Part shown: positions 52,305 through 61,002 of the stretch, in pieces
Layout: each line of letters opens with the position of its first letter
Numbering within the stretch: position 1 is the stretch's first letter
DNA from: Acidovorax sp. sif1233
GTDB lineage: Bacteria > Pseudomonadota > Gammaproteobacteria > Burkholderiales > Burkholderiaceae_C
Length of the DNA: 64,000 nucleotides
NCBI RefSeq assembly: GCF_019218755.1
Contig: NZ_JAHUWZ010000003.1
Coordinates: 372,001 to 436,000, forward strand
Direction: 5' to 3'
The notes under the pieces: model-generated
Seen by the model: only the letters and a program-made list of their open reading frames with translations
Databases searched by the model: none
What the model was told of the DNA's origin: nothing
Program-made: the position numbers and the translations under genes

Positions 52305-54704
52305 ATGAGCCCGCCCCCACCCCGCGAAGACCCGCTGGCGCTGCCGGTGGCGGGGCTCTGCGGCGTGGGCGGGCTGGCGCTGCTGGGCTGGGCCCTGGCG
52401 GGCCAGGATGCCGGCAACGGCACCGCGCGCGCCATGCTGGCCGCCGCGGGCGTGGCGCTGGCGGCGCTGGCCCTGCTGCACGGTCGGCTGGCGCTGCGGG
52501 CCCGGCGCCTGCGCCGCGACGCCGCCGCGTTGCGCCAGGCGGCCGGGCGCGCCAGCATGCAGCTGTCCGCCACCCTCGACATCCTGCCCGACGGGCTCGC
52601 GATCTACGACGCCGAAGACCGGCTCGTGCTGTGCAACGCGCAGTACCGCCAGGTGGCCGCGGACTCCGTGATGCCGCTGGAGTACGGCACCCGCTTCGAG
52701 GACGTGCTGCGCCGTGCCGCGCAATCGGGCAGGATCACCGCCGCCCTGCCCGACACCGAGGCCTGGCTGCGCGAGCGCATGGCGCGCCACCGCTCTCCGG
52801 CGGGCCCCGAGGTGCAGGAGATGCAGGGCGACCGCTGGCTGCGGATCACGGAACGTGGCCTGGACGGCGGGGGCGTGGTGGTGCTGCGCACCGACATCAC
52901 CGAGGCCGTGCACAGCGAGCGCGCGCTCAAGCGGGCCCTGCACGACGCCGAGCGCGCCGAGCGCAGCCTGCGCGAGGCGGTCGACGCCATGCCGGCGGGA
53001 CTTGAAATCTACGACGAGACCGACCGCCTGGTGCTGTGCAACAGCCACATGGAGCGCCTGCGGCCCCACCTGCGCTCGGAGACCTCGCTGGGCAAGACGT
53101 ATGAGGAACTGCTGCGCGAGGGCCTTCGCCAGGGCATCCCCGAAGCGGCGCAGGGCCAGGAAGAGCTGTGGCTGGCGCACGAGATGGCGCTGCGGGGCCA
53201 CCGCCCAGGCCCCGAGGTGCGCCATGAAGGGGGCGGCGCGTGGATCCACATGCACGAAAGCCGCACGCCGTCGGGCATGACGGTGTGCGTGCGCCTGGAC
53301 ATCACCGACCTCATCGAACAGCGGCAGGTGGCCGAGGCGGCCCGCCAGGAAAGCCAGCACACCCGCCAGCTGCTCGAGCGCGCCGTGGAGGCGCTGCCCG
53401 TGAGCATCGAGATCTTCGACGAGCAGGACCGGCTGGTGCTCTACAACCAGCAGCTGTCGCGCATGTACCCGCACATGAACTACGCGGAGCACCTGGGCAG
53501 GAGCTTTGCCGACATCCTGCGGCATTCGGTGGACCGGGGACTGATTCCGTCCGCCCACGGCCGCGAGGAGGCCTGGATCGCCGAGCGCCTGTCCGAGCAT
53601 GGCAGCCGCACCTCCACCCTGGTGCAGCGGCTGGCCGACGGGCGCTGGATCAACATCTACGAGACCCGCACGCCCGAGAACTACGTGGTGGCGGTGCGCC
53701 TGGACATCACCGACCTGATCGAGCAGCGCCAGGCACTGGAGGCCGCGCAGGAGGCCGCGCACAAGGCCCGCGAGCTGCTGCAGGACGCCGTGGAATCGCT
53801 GCCCGAGGGCTTTGCCCTCTTCGATGCCGACGACAGGCTCGTGGTGTGCAACGCCCAGTACCGCAAGCTGTACCCCATTTCCGCGCCCATGATCGTGCCC
53901 GGCAGCACCTTCGAGCAGATCGCGCGCTACGGTGTCGAGCGTGGCCAATACCTCGACGCGGTGGGCAACGAGGAAGACTGGATCGCGCAGCGCGTGGCCG
54001 ACCACCGCTCCGCCAGCCAGGCCGTTCTGCAGCGCCTGCCCCACGGCCGGTGGCTGCAGGCCGACGAGCGGCGCACCCCGCAGGGCGGCATCGCCGGCGT
54101 GCGCACCGACGTGACGCTGCTCGTGCGCAAGGAGCAGGAACTGGCGGCCGCCAACGAGAAGCTGGCCCTGCTGTCCACCACCGATGGCGTGACGGGCATC
54201 GGCAACCGGCGCCGCTTCGACGAGCGGCTGGCCACCGAATGGCTGCGCTGCGGCCGCCACCAGGCGCCGCTGGCGGTGGTGCTGATCGACATCGACCACT
54301 TCAAGCTCTACAACGACCACTACGGCCATATCGCCGGCGACGCCTGCCTGCGCCACGTGGCGCAACTGCTGCAGGCCACCATCCGCCGCGCGGACGAGGT
54401 GGCCGCCCGCTACGGCGGTGAAGAGTTCGTGCTGCTGCTGCCCGACACCCTGCTGCCCGATGCCGTGACCGTGGCCCAGCGCTGCATGGACGGACTGCGC
54501 GAGGCCGCCCTGCCCCACCCGCGCTCGCCCACGGCCCCCATGCTCACCCTGAGCATCGGCGTGGCCAGCCTGGTGCCCCGCCCCGATACCGGATCGGACA
54601 CCCTGGTGCAGGCGGCCGATGCCGCGCTGTACCGCGCCAAGCATGGCGGACGCAACCGGTTCGAGGTGTTCTCCCCGCCGCCCTCCACGCTCACCGCGGC
54701 ATGA
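52305..54704 (+). CDS. Diguanylate cyclase with four tandem PAS domains
   Basis: 799 residues: two membrane segments (about 11-32 and 41-62) with hardly any periplasmic loop, four PAS_7-like domains beginning near residues 89, 225, 361 and 495 (each with an LP-x2-x-x-IYD/IFD/LFD opening), then GGDEF from about 621 with GGEEF near 703. The site before it reads RADE, so the inhibitory RxxD has Asp replaced by Glu. The spacing of about 135 residues and the repeated DITDLIEQRQ linkers point to recent duplication of PAS units. It should make cyclic di-GMP in answer to several cytoplasmic or membrane-soluble cues. Confidence 0.9.
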   Translation: MSPPPPREDPLALPVAGLCGVGGLALLGWALAGQDAGNGTARAMLAAAGVALAALALLHGRLALRARRLRRDAAALRQAAGRASMQLSATLDILPDGLAIYDAEDRLVLCNAQYRQVAADSVMPLEYGTRFEDVLRRAAQSGRITAALPDTEAWLRERMARHRSPAGPEVQEMQGDRWLRITERGLDGGGVVVLRTDITEAVHSERALKRALHDAERAERSLREAVDAMPAGLEIYDETDRLVLCNSHMERLRPHLRSETSLGKTYEELLREGLRQGIPEAAQGQEELWLAHEMALRGHRPGPEVRHEGGGAWIHMHESRTPSGMTVCVRLDITDLIEQRQVAEAARQESQHTRQLLERAVEALPVSIEIFDEQDRLVLYNQQLSRMYPHMNYAEHLGRSFADILRHSVDRGLIPSAHGREEAWIAERLSEHGSRTSTLVQRLADGRWINIYETRTPENYVVAVRLDITDLIEQRQALEAAQEAAHKARELLQDAVESLPEGFALFDADDRLVVCNAQYRKLYPISAPMIVPGSTFEQIARYGVERGQYLDAVGNEEDWIAQRVADHRSASQAVLQRLPHGRWLQADERRTPQGGIAGVRTDVTLLVRKEQELAAANEKLALLSTTDGVTGIGNRRRFDERLATEWLRCGRHQAPLAVVLIDIDHFKLYNDHYGHIAGDACLRHVAQLLQATIRRADEVAARYGGEEFVLLLPDTLLPDAVTVAQRCMDGLREAALPHPRSPTAPMLTLSIGVASLVPRPDTGSDTLVQAADAALYRAKHGGRNRFEVFSPPPSTLTAA

Positions 54705-54846
54705 GGTCCGGCGGGTACGTGAGCGAATCCACCAGCAGCAGGTGAGGCATCCGCATGCCCGGTTTCATCCACCCTGGGGGCAATGGGCGCGGAGAAGCAC
54801 TTGTCGAACACGCGGTGTGCGTGCTGAACCAGGCCATCCCCGGGAT

Positions 54847-55644
54847 TCAGGCCGGGTGGGCCGCAGGCCGGGCGGGTGGCAGGGCCGCGTCGCGGTACGC
54901 ATGCCGAGCCAATGCGCTGGCCAGCACCAGCGAGGGGTTCACCAGCGCCACCCCGTCCAGGCGCGGGCTTTCGCTCAGCGCCAGCGGGATCTCGGTGCAG
55001 CCCATGATGAGCGTGGACACGCCGTGGCGCCGCTGCAGCGCCCGCGAGACGGACTCGAACCGGTCCCGCGCCAGGGCATAGTCGCCGGCCTTCACGCCGC
55101 CGTAGATGCCCTGCATCAGCGCGTCCTGCTCCGCGAGCGTGGGCACGAAGCACTCGATGCGGCTGTACGCCAGCTCGCGCTGGTACAGGCCCGCGTCGTA
55201 GGCGCCCCGGGTGGCCAGCAGGCCCACGCCCTGCACCCCGGCGGCGGCCAGGCCGCCCACCACCTCCTGCATGCCGTGCAGCACCACCATCTGCGGGAAC
55301 CGCTGCTGCAGCAGGCCATGCCAGGCATGGGCCGTGTTGCAGGCAATGGCCACCACGCGGGCCCCCAGCGCCGCGAGCCGCCCCGTGGCCTGCAGCATGG
55401 GCTCGGCCGGCTGGTGCGCGCCTGCACGGGTGTCGCTCAGCGCCGCCGTGCGGTCCGGGATCGGCACCTGCGCCAGCCAGTGCTCGGGATAGGCCTGGTC
55501 GTGCACGGGAATGCCCAGCGCGCCCATGCGCTCGGTACAGGCCTGCACGAACAGGCGCACGAAATCAGCCCCCGCGGCGGGGCCCATGCCCCCGAGGATT
55601 CCCACCACCTGCGGCAGCGGGCCGTGGCTTGCGGACACTGGCAT
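54847..55644 (-). CDS. Aspartate/glutamate racemase family protein
   Basis: 265 residues with the two catalytic cysteines of cofactor-independent racemases in IACNTAHAW and MGCTEIPLAL, and the N-terminal GILGGMGPAAGADF. It inverts the alpha carbon of an acidic amino acid. It follows a binding-protein gene by 21 bases and faces away from a DadA-like dehydrogenase gene, so the set can take up, invert and oxidise an amino acid. The exact substrate, aspartate or glutamate, is not settled. Confidence 0.92.
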   Translation of the reverse strand: MPVSASHGPLPQVVGILGGMGPAAGADFVRLFVQACTERMGALGIPVHDQAYPEHWLAQVPIPDRTAALSDTRAGAHQPAEPMLQATGRLAALGARVVAIACNTAHAWHGLLQQRFPQMVVLHGMQEVVGGLAAAGVQGVGLLATRGAYDAGLYQRELAYSRIECFVPTLAEQDALMQGIYGGVKAGDYALARDRFESVSRALQRRHGVSTLIMGCTEIPLALSESPRLDGVALVNPSLVLASALARHAYRDAALPPARPAAHPA

Positions 55645-55665
55645 GTGCTCTCTGCGGCTCGCGCC

Positions 55666-56556
55666 TCAAAGGGCCGGCTTGTCGCTCTGCGCCACCAGGT
55701 TCTCGCGCAGCTCCGTGCTCATGGGCAGGTTGAGGTTCTGGTTGCGTGGCGGCACGGGCGAGCTGAACCACTTGGTGTAGAGCTTCTCGAATTCGCCGGA
55801 CTTCATCATGGTGCCGATCACGCCGTTGACGAGCGCCTGGAACTGCGGGTCGTCCTTGCGCAGCATGCAGGCGTAGGGCTCGACCTGCAGCGAGTCGCCC
55901 ACCACCGCCCAATCGGCCGGATTGCGCACATTGCCCATCAGGCCGAAGAGCAGGATGTCGTCCATGGCGAACGCCTCGGCGCGGCCGCTTTCCACCAGCA
56001 GCACGGCATCGTCGTGGTCCTTGCCCAGCACGATGTCCAGATCGAGGTTGTTGTCCCGGCTGTACTTGCGCAGCACCTGCGCATTGGTGGTGCCGGAGGT
56101 GCTCGCCACCTTCTTCTTGGCCAGGTCGGCGTAGTTCTTCACGCCCGACGACTTCTTGGTCAGCAGGCGCGTGCCGGTGTAGAAGTAGTTGATAGCGAAC
56201 TGCACGTCCTTGCCGCGCGTGCTGTTGTTGGTGGTGGAGCCGCACTCCAGGTCGATGGTGCCGTTCTGCAGCAGCGGGATGCGGTTCTGCGAGGTGACCG
56301 CCTGCAGCTCCACCTTGAGCGCAGGGTTGTTCACGCGCTTCTTCACCGCGTCGACCACCGCGTTGGTGATGTCCACCGCGAAGCCCACCGGCGCGCCCGG
56401 GCCGGCCAGGTAGCTGAAGGGCACCGACGACTCGCGGTAGGCCACGGTGATCTTGCCCGACTCGGCAACCTTCTTGAGGGTGTCGGCACTGGCCACGGTG
56501 CTGGCCAGCAGTCCGGTGGCCACGATGGCGGCGGTGGTGAGGGCAGAGAGCTTCAT
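55666..56556 (-). CDS. Amino-acid ABC transporter binding protein (GltI-like)
   Basis: 296 residues, signal peptide cleaved near VASAD (about residue 24), then the polar amino-acid binding fold: KITVAYRESSVPFSYL, GFAVDITNAVVDAV, NRIPLLQNGTIDLECGSTTN and AFAMDDILLFGLM. Best match by eye is the glutamate/aspartate receptor GltI. The ATG at 56556 follows AAAGGGA. No permease or ATPase gene is adjacent, so it must use a transporter encoded elsewhere. It is followed by the Asp/Glu racemase gene. Confidence 0.9.
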   Translation of the reverse strand: MKLSALTTAAIVATGLLASTVASADTLKKVAESGKITVAYRESSVPFSYLAGPGAPVGFAVDITNAVVDAVKKRVNNPALKVELQAVTSQNRIPLLQNGTIDLECGSTTNNSTRGKDVQFAINYFYTGTRLLTKKSSGVKNYADLAKKKVASTSGTTNAQVLRKYSRDNNLDLDIVLGKDHDDAVLLVESGRAEAFAMDDILLFGLMGNVRNPADWAVVGDSLQVEPYACMLRKDDPQFQALVNGVIGTMMKSGEFEKLYTKWFSSPVPPRNQNLNLPMSTELRENLVAQSDKPAL

Positions 56557-56911
56557 GGAAATCCCTTTGTGCAAAAGCAGATGGATGGAGGGGGAGCAAG
56601 CGAACGAACGTGAATCATGGAATGAATGCGGAAAATCCGGACGCAGGGGCACTGTAGGAATTTGCGCCGCCCTTGAACAATTCATTTGCACGGGTAGGCC
56701 ATGACCAAAAGTTATGCCGCCAGACTGGTGCACGCCATCGCACCATCCGCGTGCCTCTTTCCACGAGGCCCTCGCAACTTCCGCACCCGCGCGCCCCCTT
56801 CCCGTGCGCGCATCCACATAACTTCCCGGCATGGCTGCCCCGCGCATTGGCATTGTTCAGGCGCCGGCCCGCGCCCTACATTGCGCTTCCATCCACCAAA
56901 AAGCCCACAAG
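56557..56911. promoter_or_regulatory. Divergent control region of the racemase and dehydrogenase genes
   Basis: A 355-base gap without a convincing gene. On the minus strand TTGTTC (56680-56675), 18 bases, and TACAGT (56656-56651) form a plausible sigma-70 promoter for the binding-protein/racemase pair, about 95 bases before its start. I see no clear promoter for the dehydrogenase side and no terminator. Confidence 0.35.
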
Positions 56912-58126
56912 ATGCAGGTATGTGTCCTCGGCGCAGGCATCGTCGGCCTGGCCACCGCGTATGAACTCCACCAGCGCGGCATGCAGGTGACCGTGGTCGA
57001 CCAGGCCCAGCCCGGCGCCGGCGCCAGCGGCGGCAACGGTGCGCAGCTGAGCTACAGCTACGTGCAGCCGCTCGCGGACGCGGGCATCTGGGCCCAGCTG
57101 CCCCGGCTGCTGCTGTCGCCCCAGTCCCCGCTCAAGCTGCGCCCGCAGTGGGACCCCCACCAGTGGCGCTGGGGCGTGGCGTTCCTGCGCGCCTGCAACC
57201 GGCGCACGTCGGAGCAGAGCACCCGGCAACTGCTCGATCTGGCCGCGCTGAGCCGCCGCCGGTTCGAGGCCATGCTGCGGGCCGAGCAGCTCGACTGCGA
57301 CTTTTCGACCACCGGCAAGTTGGTGCTGTACGACACGCCCGCGGGCCTCGCGGGCGCGCGCCGGCAGATGGAACTGCAGCGCCCCTGGGGCCGCCCGCAG
57401 GAGGCCGTGTCCGCCGCGCGGTGCGTGGAGCTGGAACCCGCCCTCGCCCATTACGAGCGCCACATCGCGGGCGCCATCCACACGCCCAGCGAATGCGCGG
57501 CCGATTGCCTCAAGGTCTGCCAGGGCCTGCAGGACCTGCTTGCTGCGCGCGGCGTGCGCTTCGTGCTCGGCGCCAGGGTGGAGGACTTCGTGCGCGAGGG
57601 GCAGCACATCCAGGCCGTCCACACCAGCCAGGGGGCCATCGAGGCGCGGCAGTTCGTGCTGGCCTTGGGCAGTGCCAGCCATGCCGTGGCGCGGACACTG
57701 GGCGTTCGCCTCCCGGTCTACCCGCTCAAGGGCTACAGCATCACGCTCGATGCCACGGGCGACGCGGGCGCCGCGCCACGCGTCAACGTGACCGATGCGG
57801 CGCGCAAGGTGGTGTTCGCGCGCATCGGCCAGCGCCTGCGCGTGGCGGGCATGGCGGAACTGGTGGGGCACGATGCGCAGATTCCTCCCGCGCGCATCCG
57901 CAGCCTGTGCCAGGCCACGAGCGCGGTCTTTCCACGCTGCAGCGACTTTGGCGAGCTGCGCCCCTGGACGGGCATGCGCCCGGCCACACCCACCGGCGTG
58001 CCCGTGGTGGGCCGCCATGTCCGTGCGCCCGCCAACCTGCTGCTGAACACGGGGCACGGCGCCCTGGGTTTCACCCTCGCGTTCGGCACCGCGGCCCAGG
58101 TGGCGCAGCTGCTCGCGCCGGCCTGA
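56912..58126 (+). CDS. D-amino-acid dehydrogenase (DadA-like)
   Basis: 404 residues, a DAO-fold flavoprotein with the N-terminal MQVCVLGAGIVGLATAYEL motif, PGAGASGGNGAQLSYSYVQPL and the C-terminal flavin segment NTGHGALGFTLAFGTA. It oxidises D-amino acids to keto acids and feeds electrons to the respiratory chain at the membrane. I chose the ATG at 56912, which starts the Rossmann strand directly. With the racemase and receptor across the divergent region it fits a route for catabolism of an acidic amino acid through its D form. Confidence 0.9.
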   Translation: MQVCVLGAGIVGLATAYELHQRGMQVTVVDQAQPGAGASGGNGAQLSYSYVQPLADAGIWAQLPRLLLSPQSPLKLRPQWDPHQWRWGVAFLRACNRRTSEQSTRQLLDLAALSRRRFEAMLRAEQLDCDFSTTGKLVLYDTPAGLAGARRQMELQRPWGRPQEAVSAARCVELEPALAHYERHIAGAIHTPSECAADCLKVCQGLQDLLAARGVRFVLGARVEDFVREGQHIQAVHTSQGAIEARQFVLALGSASHAVARTLGVRLPVYPLKGYSITLDATGDAGAAPRVNVTDAARKVVFARIGQRLRVAGMAELVGHDAQIPPARIRSLCQATSAVFPRCSDFGELRPWTGMRPATPTGVPVVGRHVRAPANLLLNTGHGALGFTLAFGTAAQVAQLLAPA

Positions 58127-58144
58127 GCGTACGGCGCTGCCCGT

Positions 58145-58160
58145 GCCCGCCACAGCGGGC
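58145..58160. terminator. Short hairpin between convergent genes
   Basis: GCCCGC-CACA-GCGGGC lies between the stops of the dehydrogenase and LysR genes. It is small and without a T-run; a terminator role is only possible. Confidence 0.3.
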
Positions 58161-58180
58161 TGCGGGAGCGCGCCGCCAGC

Positions 58181-59107
58181 TCAATCGGCCACGGGCAGGC
58201 CCACGGATTCCATGGTCTCGGCCACCGCCTGGCGCATGCAACGCGTCATGGCGCTGGCCAGCAGCGAGCTGGGCCGGTTCACGGTGCGCAGCGACTTAAT
58301 GGGCACGGCGATATGGGGCGCGAGCGCCAGCACATCGACCTTGCCGCGGTCCGCCGATGCGGCGGTGCACGCATCCACCACCGCCACCGCATGCCCGTGG
58401 TGCGCCAGCGCCAGCGCCGCGTGGTAGGTCTGCACGGTGATCGCCGTCTTCAGGCCCACGCCCGCTTCGCGGCACGCATGGTTGACCACGGTGCCGATGG
58501 GGTCGCGCACGTCCAGGCGCACCACGGGCGTCTCCGCCAGATCGGCCAGGTGCACGGTGCCCGAGCGCACCAGCGCCGCATCGAGCATGCCCTTGGGCGC
58601 CACGCAGAGCATGCGCCCATCGGCCAGGTGCTCCTGCGTGAGCGAGGGGTGCGCCACGGCGCTGAACACGAAGCCCACGTCGGCTTCCTGCAGCACCAGG
58701 GCCGAGACGATCTGGGGCGAATGCAGCGCATCGATGGTGATCACCACGTCCGGGTGCGCCTGGCGAAAGAACCGCAGCGCGCGCGGCAGCACTTCGTAGC
58801 TCAGCGCCAGCACGCTCAGGATGTGCAGCTCGCCTTCGCGCCGGTCGCTCTTCAAGCTGTTGGCCAGGCGCTGCACGTCGTCGAGCTGGGTGAACAGGCG
58901 CTCGATGTGGGGGTAGAGGGTCTGCGCCTCGGTGGTGGGCACCAGCCGGCCCTTGAGGCGGTGGAACAGCGGAAAACCGAGCTGCAGCTCCGCGTGGGCG
59001 AGGATGCGGCTCACGGCGGGTTGGGTGACGTTGATGAGGCGGGCCGCCGCGCTCACACTGCCGGTGAGCATGACGGCGTTGAAAACTTCTATGTGGCGAA
59101 GGCGCAT
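58181..59107 (-). CDS. LysR-family regulator
   Basis: 308 residues: helix-turn-helix at about 1-60 (MRLRHIEVFNAVMLTGSVSA, then NVTQPAVSRILAHAEL) and an effector-binding domain at about 85-300. The ATG at 59107 is used; the longer frame would need a TTG. It is convergent with the DadA-like gene and may control it, since regulators next to catabolic genes often do, but no shared operator is visible. The GST operon on the upstream side is the other candidate target. Confidence 0.88.
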   Translation of the reverse strand: MRLRHIEVFNAVMLTGSVSAAARLINVTQPAVSRILAHAELQLGFPLFHRLKGRLVPTTEAQTLYPHIERLFTQLDDVQRLANSLKSDRREGELHILSVLALSYEVLPRALRFFRQAHPDVVITIDALHSPQIVSALVLQEADVGFVFSAVAHPSLTQEHLADGRMLCVAPKGMLDAALVRSGTVHLADLAETPVVRLDVRDPIGTVVNHACREAGVGLKTAITVQTYHAALALAHHGHAVAVVDACTAASADRGKVDVLALAPHIAVPIKSLRTVNRPSSLLASAMTRCMRQAVAETMESVGLPVAD

Positions 59108-59167
59108 GGTGCAACGATGCAAGGAACGCGCCGGGCACGCAATCCTTGAATCTCCCCATTGCGGAAA

Positions 59168-59184
59168 CGGGCTGCGGCAGCCCG
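59168..59184 (-). terminator. Terminator after the GST genes
   Basis: CGGGCTG-CGG-CAGCCCG lies 44 bases past the GST stop. On the minus strand the stem is followed by TTTCC. It should separate the GST genes from the LysR gene downstream. Confidence 0.5.
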
Positions 59185-59228
59185 GTCGGGCGGCTAGCTG
59201 GCGGCCGTAACGGTTCTCTCAGCTACAG

Positions 59229-59861
59229 CTACAACGACATCGACGGCCGCGCCGCCATGGCCGCGCGCCAGCGCAGCAGGTGCGGGTGCTGCTCGCCCGG
59301 CTTGTGCTTGACCACGCGCGCAAAGTCCACCGCCACCACGGCCGTGATGTCGGCCACGCTGAAGCGGTCGGTGGCCATGAAGTCGCGCCCCGCCAGGCGC
59401 TCGTTGAGCAGCTGAAAGAACTGCCCCACCCGCACCAGCCCACGCTCGGCCAGGGCCGGGATCTGCGGATAGTCCACCGCGCCCGGCAGCGCCCGGTTGG
59501 CCATGGCGGGCGCGCTGTTGCGCAGCGCCTCGGCAATGGCCTGCAGGCCCTCGAACTCCATGCGCCAGTTCCAGCTGGCGATCTCGGCCTTCTCTGCCGG
59601 CGTCTCGCCCAGCAGTGCAGGCTGCGGGTAGCGCGCTTCGAGATACGCGGTGATCGCCGCGTTGTCGGTCAGCAGCAAACCCTCTTCGGTGCGCAACGCG
59701 GGCACTGTGCACTGCGGGTTGATCTGACGGTAGGCCTCGCCCAGTTGCTCGCCATTGCGCAGGTCCACCTGCACGGTGTCGTGGGCAACGCCCTTTTCTG
59801 CCAGCAGGATGCGCGCACGGCGCGGGCTGGGCGCGGTGGCGCAGTCGTACAAAGTGATCAC
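59229..59861 (-). CDS. Glutathione S-transferase
   Basis: About 210 residues: an N-terminal thioredoxin-like domain (VITLYDCATAPSPRRARILLAEKG, with NPQCTVPALRTEEG and the DNAAITAYLE glutathione-binding turn) and an all-helical C-terminal domain (RFSVADITAVVAVDFARVV). The start is best placed at the GTG at 59861 after AAAGG. It conjugates or reduces compounds with glutathione in the cytoplasm. It follows the YghU-like gene by 22 bases. Confidence 0.88.
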   Translation of the reverse strand: MITLYDCATAPSPRRARILLAEKGVAHDTVQVDLRNGEQLGEAYRQINPQCTVPALRTEEGLLLTDNAAITAYLEARYPQPALLGETPAEKAEIASWNWRMEFEGLQAIAEALRNSAPAMANRALPGAVDYPQIPALAERGLVRVGQFFQLLNERLAGRDFMATDRFSVADITAVVAVDFARVVKHKPGEQHPHLLRWRAAMAARPSMSL

Positions 59862-59883
59862 GGTGACGCCTTTGCAAGAAAAC

Positions 59884-60786
59884 TCAGCGTGCGGGTGAAG
59901 AAGCTGCTGCCGCCGCCTCGATCTTGTCCTGCGTCTTGGTGTCAAAGTCGCTGGCGTCATGCCGCTCGCGCAACTGGCTGGCCGGGTCGCCATTGACGCG
60001 GTTGACCTTGCGCCCGCGCTGCACCGCCGGGCGCTTGGCAACTTGCTCGGCCCAGCGCACCACATGCGTGTACTCGTGCACCTGCAAGAACTCGCCTGCG
60101 TTGTAGGCCTGCCCTTTCACCAGCAAGCCATACCAGGGCCAGATCGCGATGTCCGCCACCGTGTACTCATCCCCCGCCACATACTCGGTCACGGCCAGGC
60201 GCTGGTTCAGCACATCCAGCTGGCGCTTGGCCTCCATCGCATAGCGGTCAATCGCATATTCGATCTTGACCGGCGCATAGGCATAGAAATGCCCAAACCC
60301 GCCGCCCACAAACGGCGCACTGCCCATCTGCCAGAACAGCCACGACAGGCACTCGGCCCGCGCCGCGCCCTCTTTGGGCAAGAAGGCGCTGCCGAACTTC
60401 TCGGCCAGGTACATCAGGATGGCGCCGGACTCAAACACCCGCACCGGGTTGGCGGCGTCGGTGCGGTCCAGCAGCGCGGGGATCTTGGAGTTGGGGTTCA
60501 CAGAAACAAACCCGCTACCGAACTGCTCCCCCTCGTTGATGCGAATCAGCCACGCGTCGTACTCCGCGCCGCTGTGGCCCAGCGCGAGCAGCTCTTCCAG
60601 CATCACCGTCACCTTCATGCCATTGGGCGTGCCCAGCGAATACAGCTGCAGCGGGTGCCGCCCCACAGGCAATTCCTTGTCGTGCGTGGCACCAGCAATG
60701 GGCCGGTTGATGCTGGCGAAATGGCCGCCGTTTTCCTTGTTCCATTGCCAGATGGCGGGTGGGGTGTAAGGGGTGGGATCGGGCAT
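59884..60786 (-). CDS. YghU-type glutathione-dependent disulfide-bond oxidoreductase
   Basis: 300 residues. The opening IWQWNKENGGHFASINRPIAG, the SLGTPNGMKVTVMLEEL strand and the PNSKIPALLDR and FESGAILMYLAEKFG segments match the nu-class GST YghU, which reduces peroxides and disulfides with two bound glutathiones. I chose the ATG at 60786, after GGAG, over 60822. It pairs with the second GST gene, and both lie downstream of the porin gene after a 216-base gap that shows no other feature. Confidence 0.9.
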   Translation of the reverse strand: MPDPTPYTPPAIWQWNKENGGHFASINRPIAGATHDKELPVGRHPLQLYSLGTPNGMKVTVMLEELLALGHSGAEYDAWLIRINEGEQFGSGFVSVNPNSKIPALLDRTDAANPVRVFESGAILMYLAEKFGSAFLPKEGAARAECLSWLFWQMGSAPFVGGGFGHFYAYAPVKIEYAIDRYAMEAKRQLDVLNQRLAVTEYVAGDEYTVADIAIWPWYGLLVKGQAYNAGEFLQVHEYTHVVRWAEQVAKRPAVQRGRKVNRVNGDPASQLRERHDASDFDTKTQDKIEAAAAASSPAR

Positions 60787-61002
60787 GCAGGGGCTCCAGG
60801 CAAATGTGGGAGAGGCGGCCATGCGGCCACGGGTTGCCTCGCAAGTTTAGCGGCGACCCTGCGCGCCTGCATGGCTACCACCCATGCCCTTTCCGGCGTC
60901 CGCTTCCAGACTCTTTCATGCAGCAGGGCAATGCCGGGGGCACCGCAGAGCGGGGTCGACCAGGCAGCCTCGGTGGCCCGCACCGGAGGACCGCGGCGCG
61001 GC

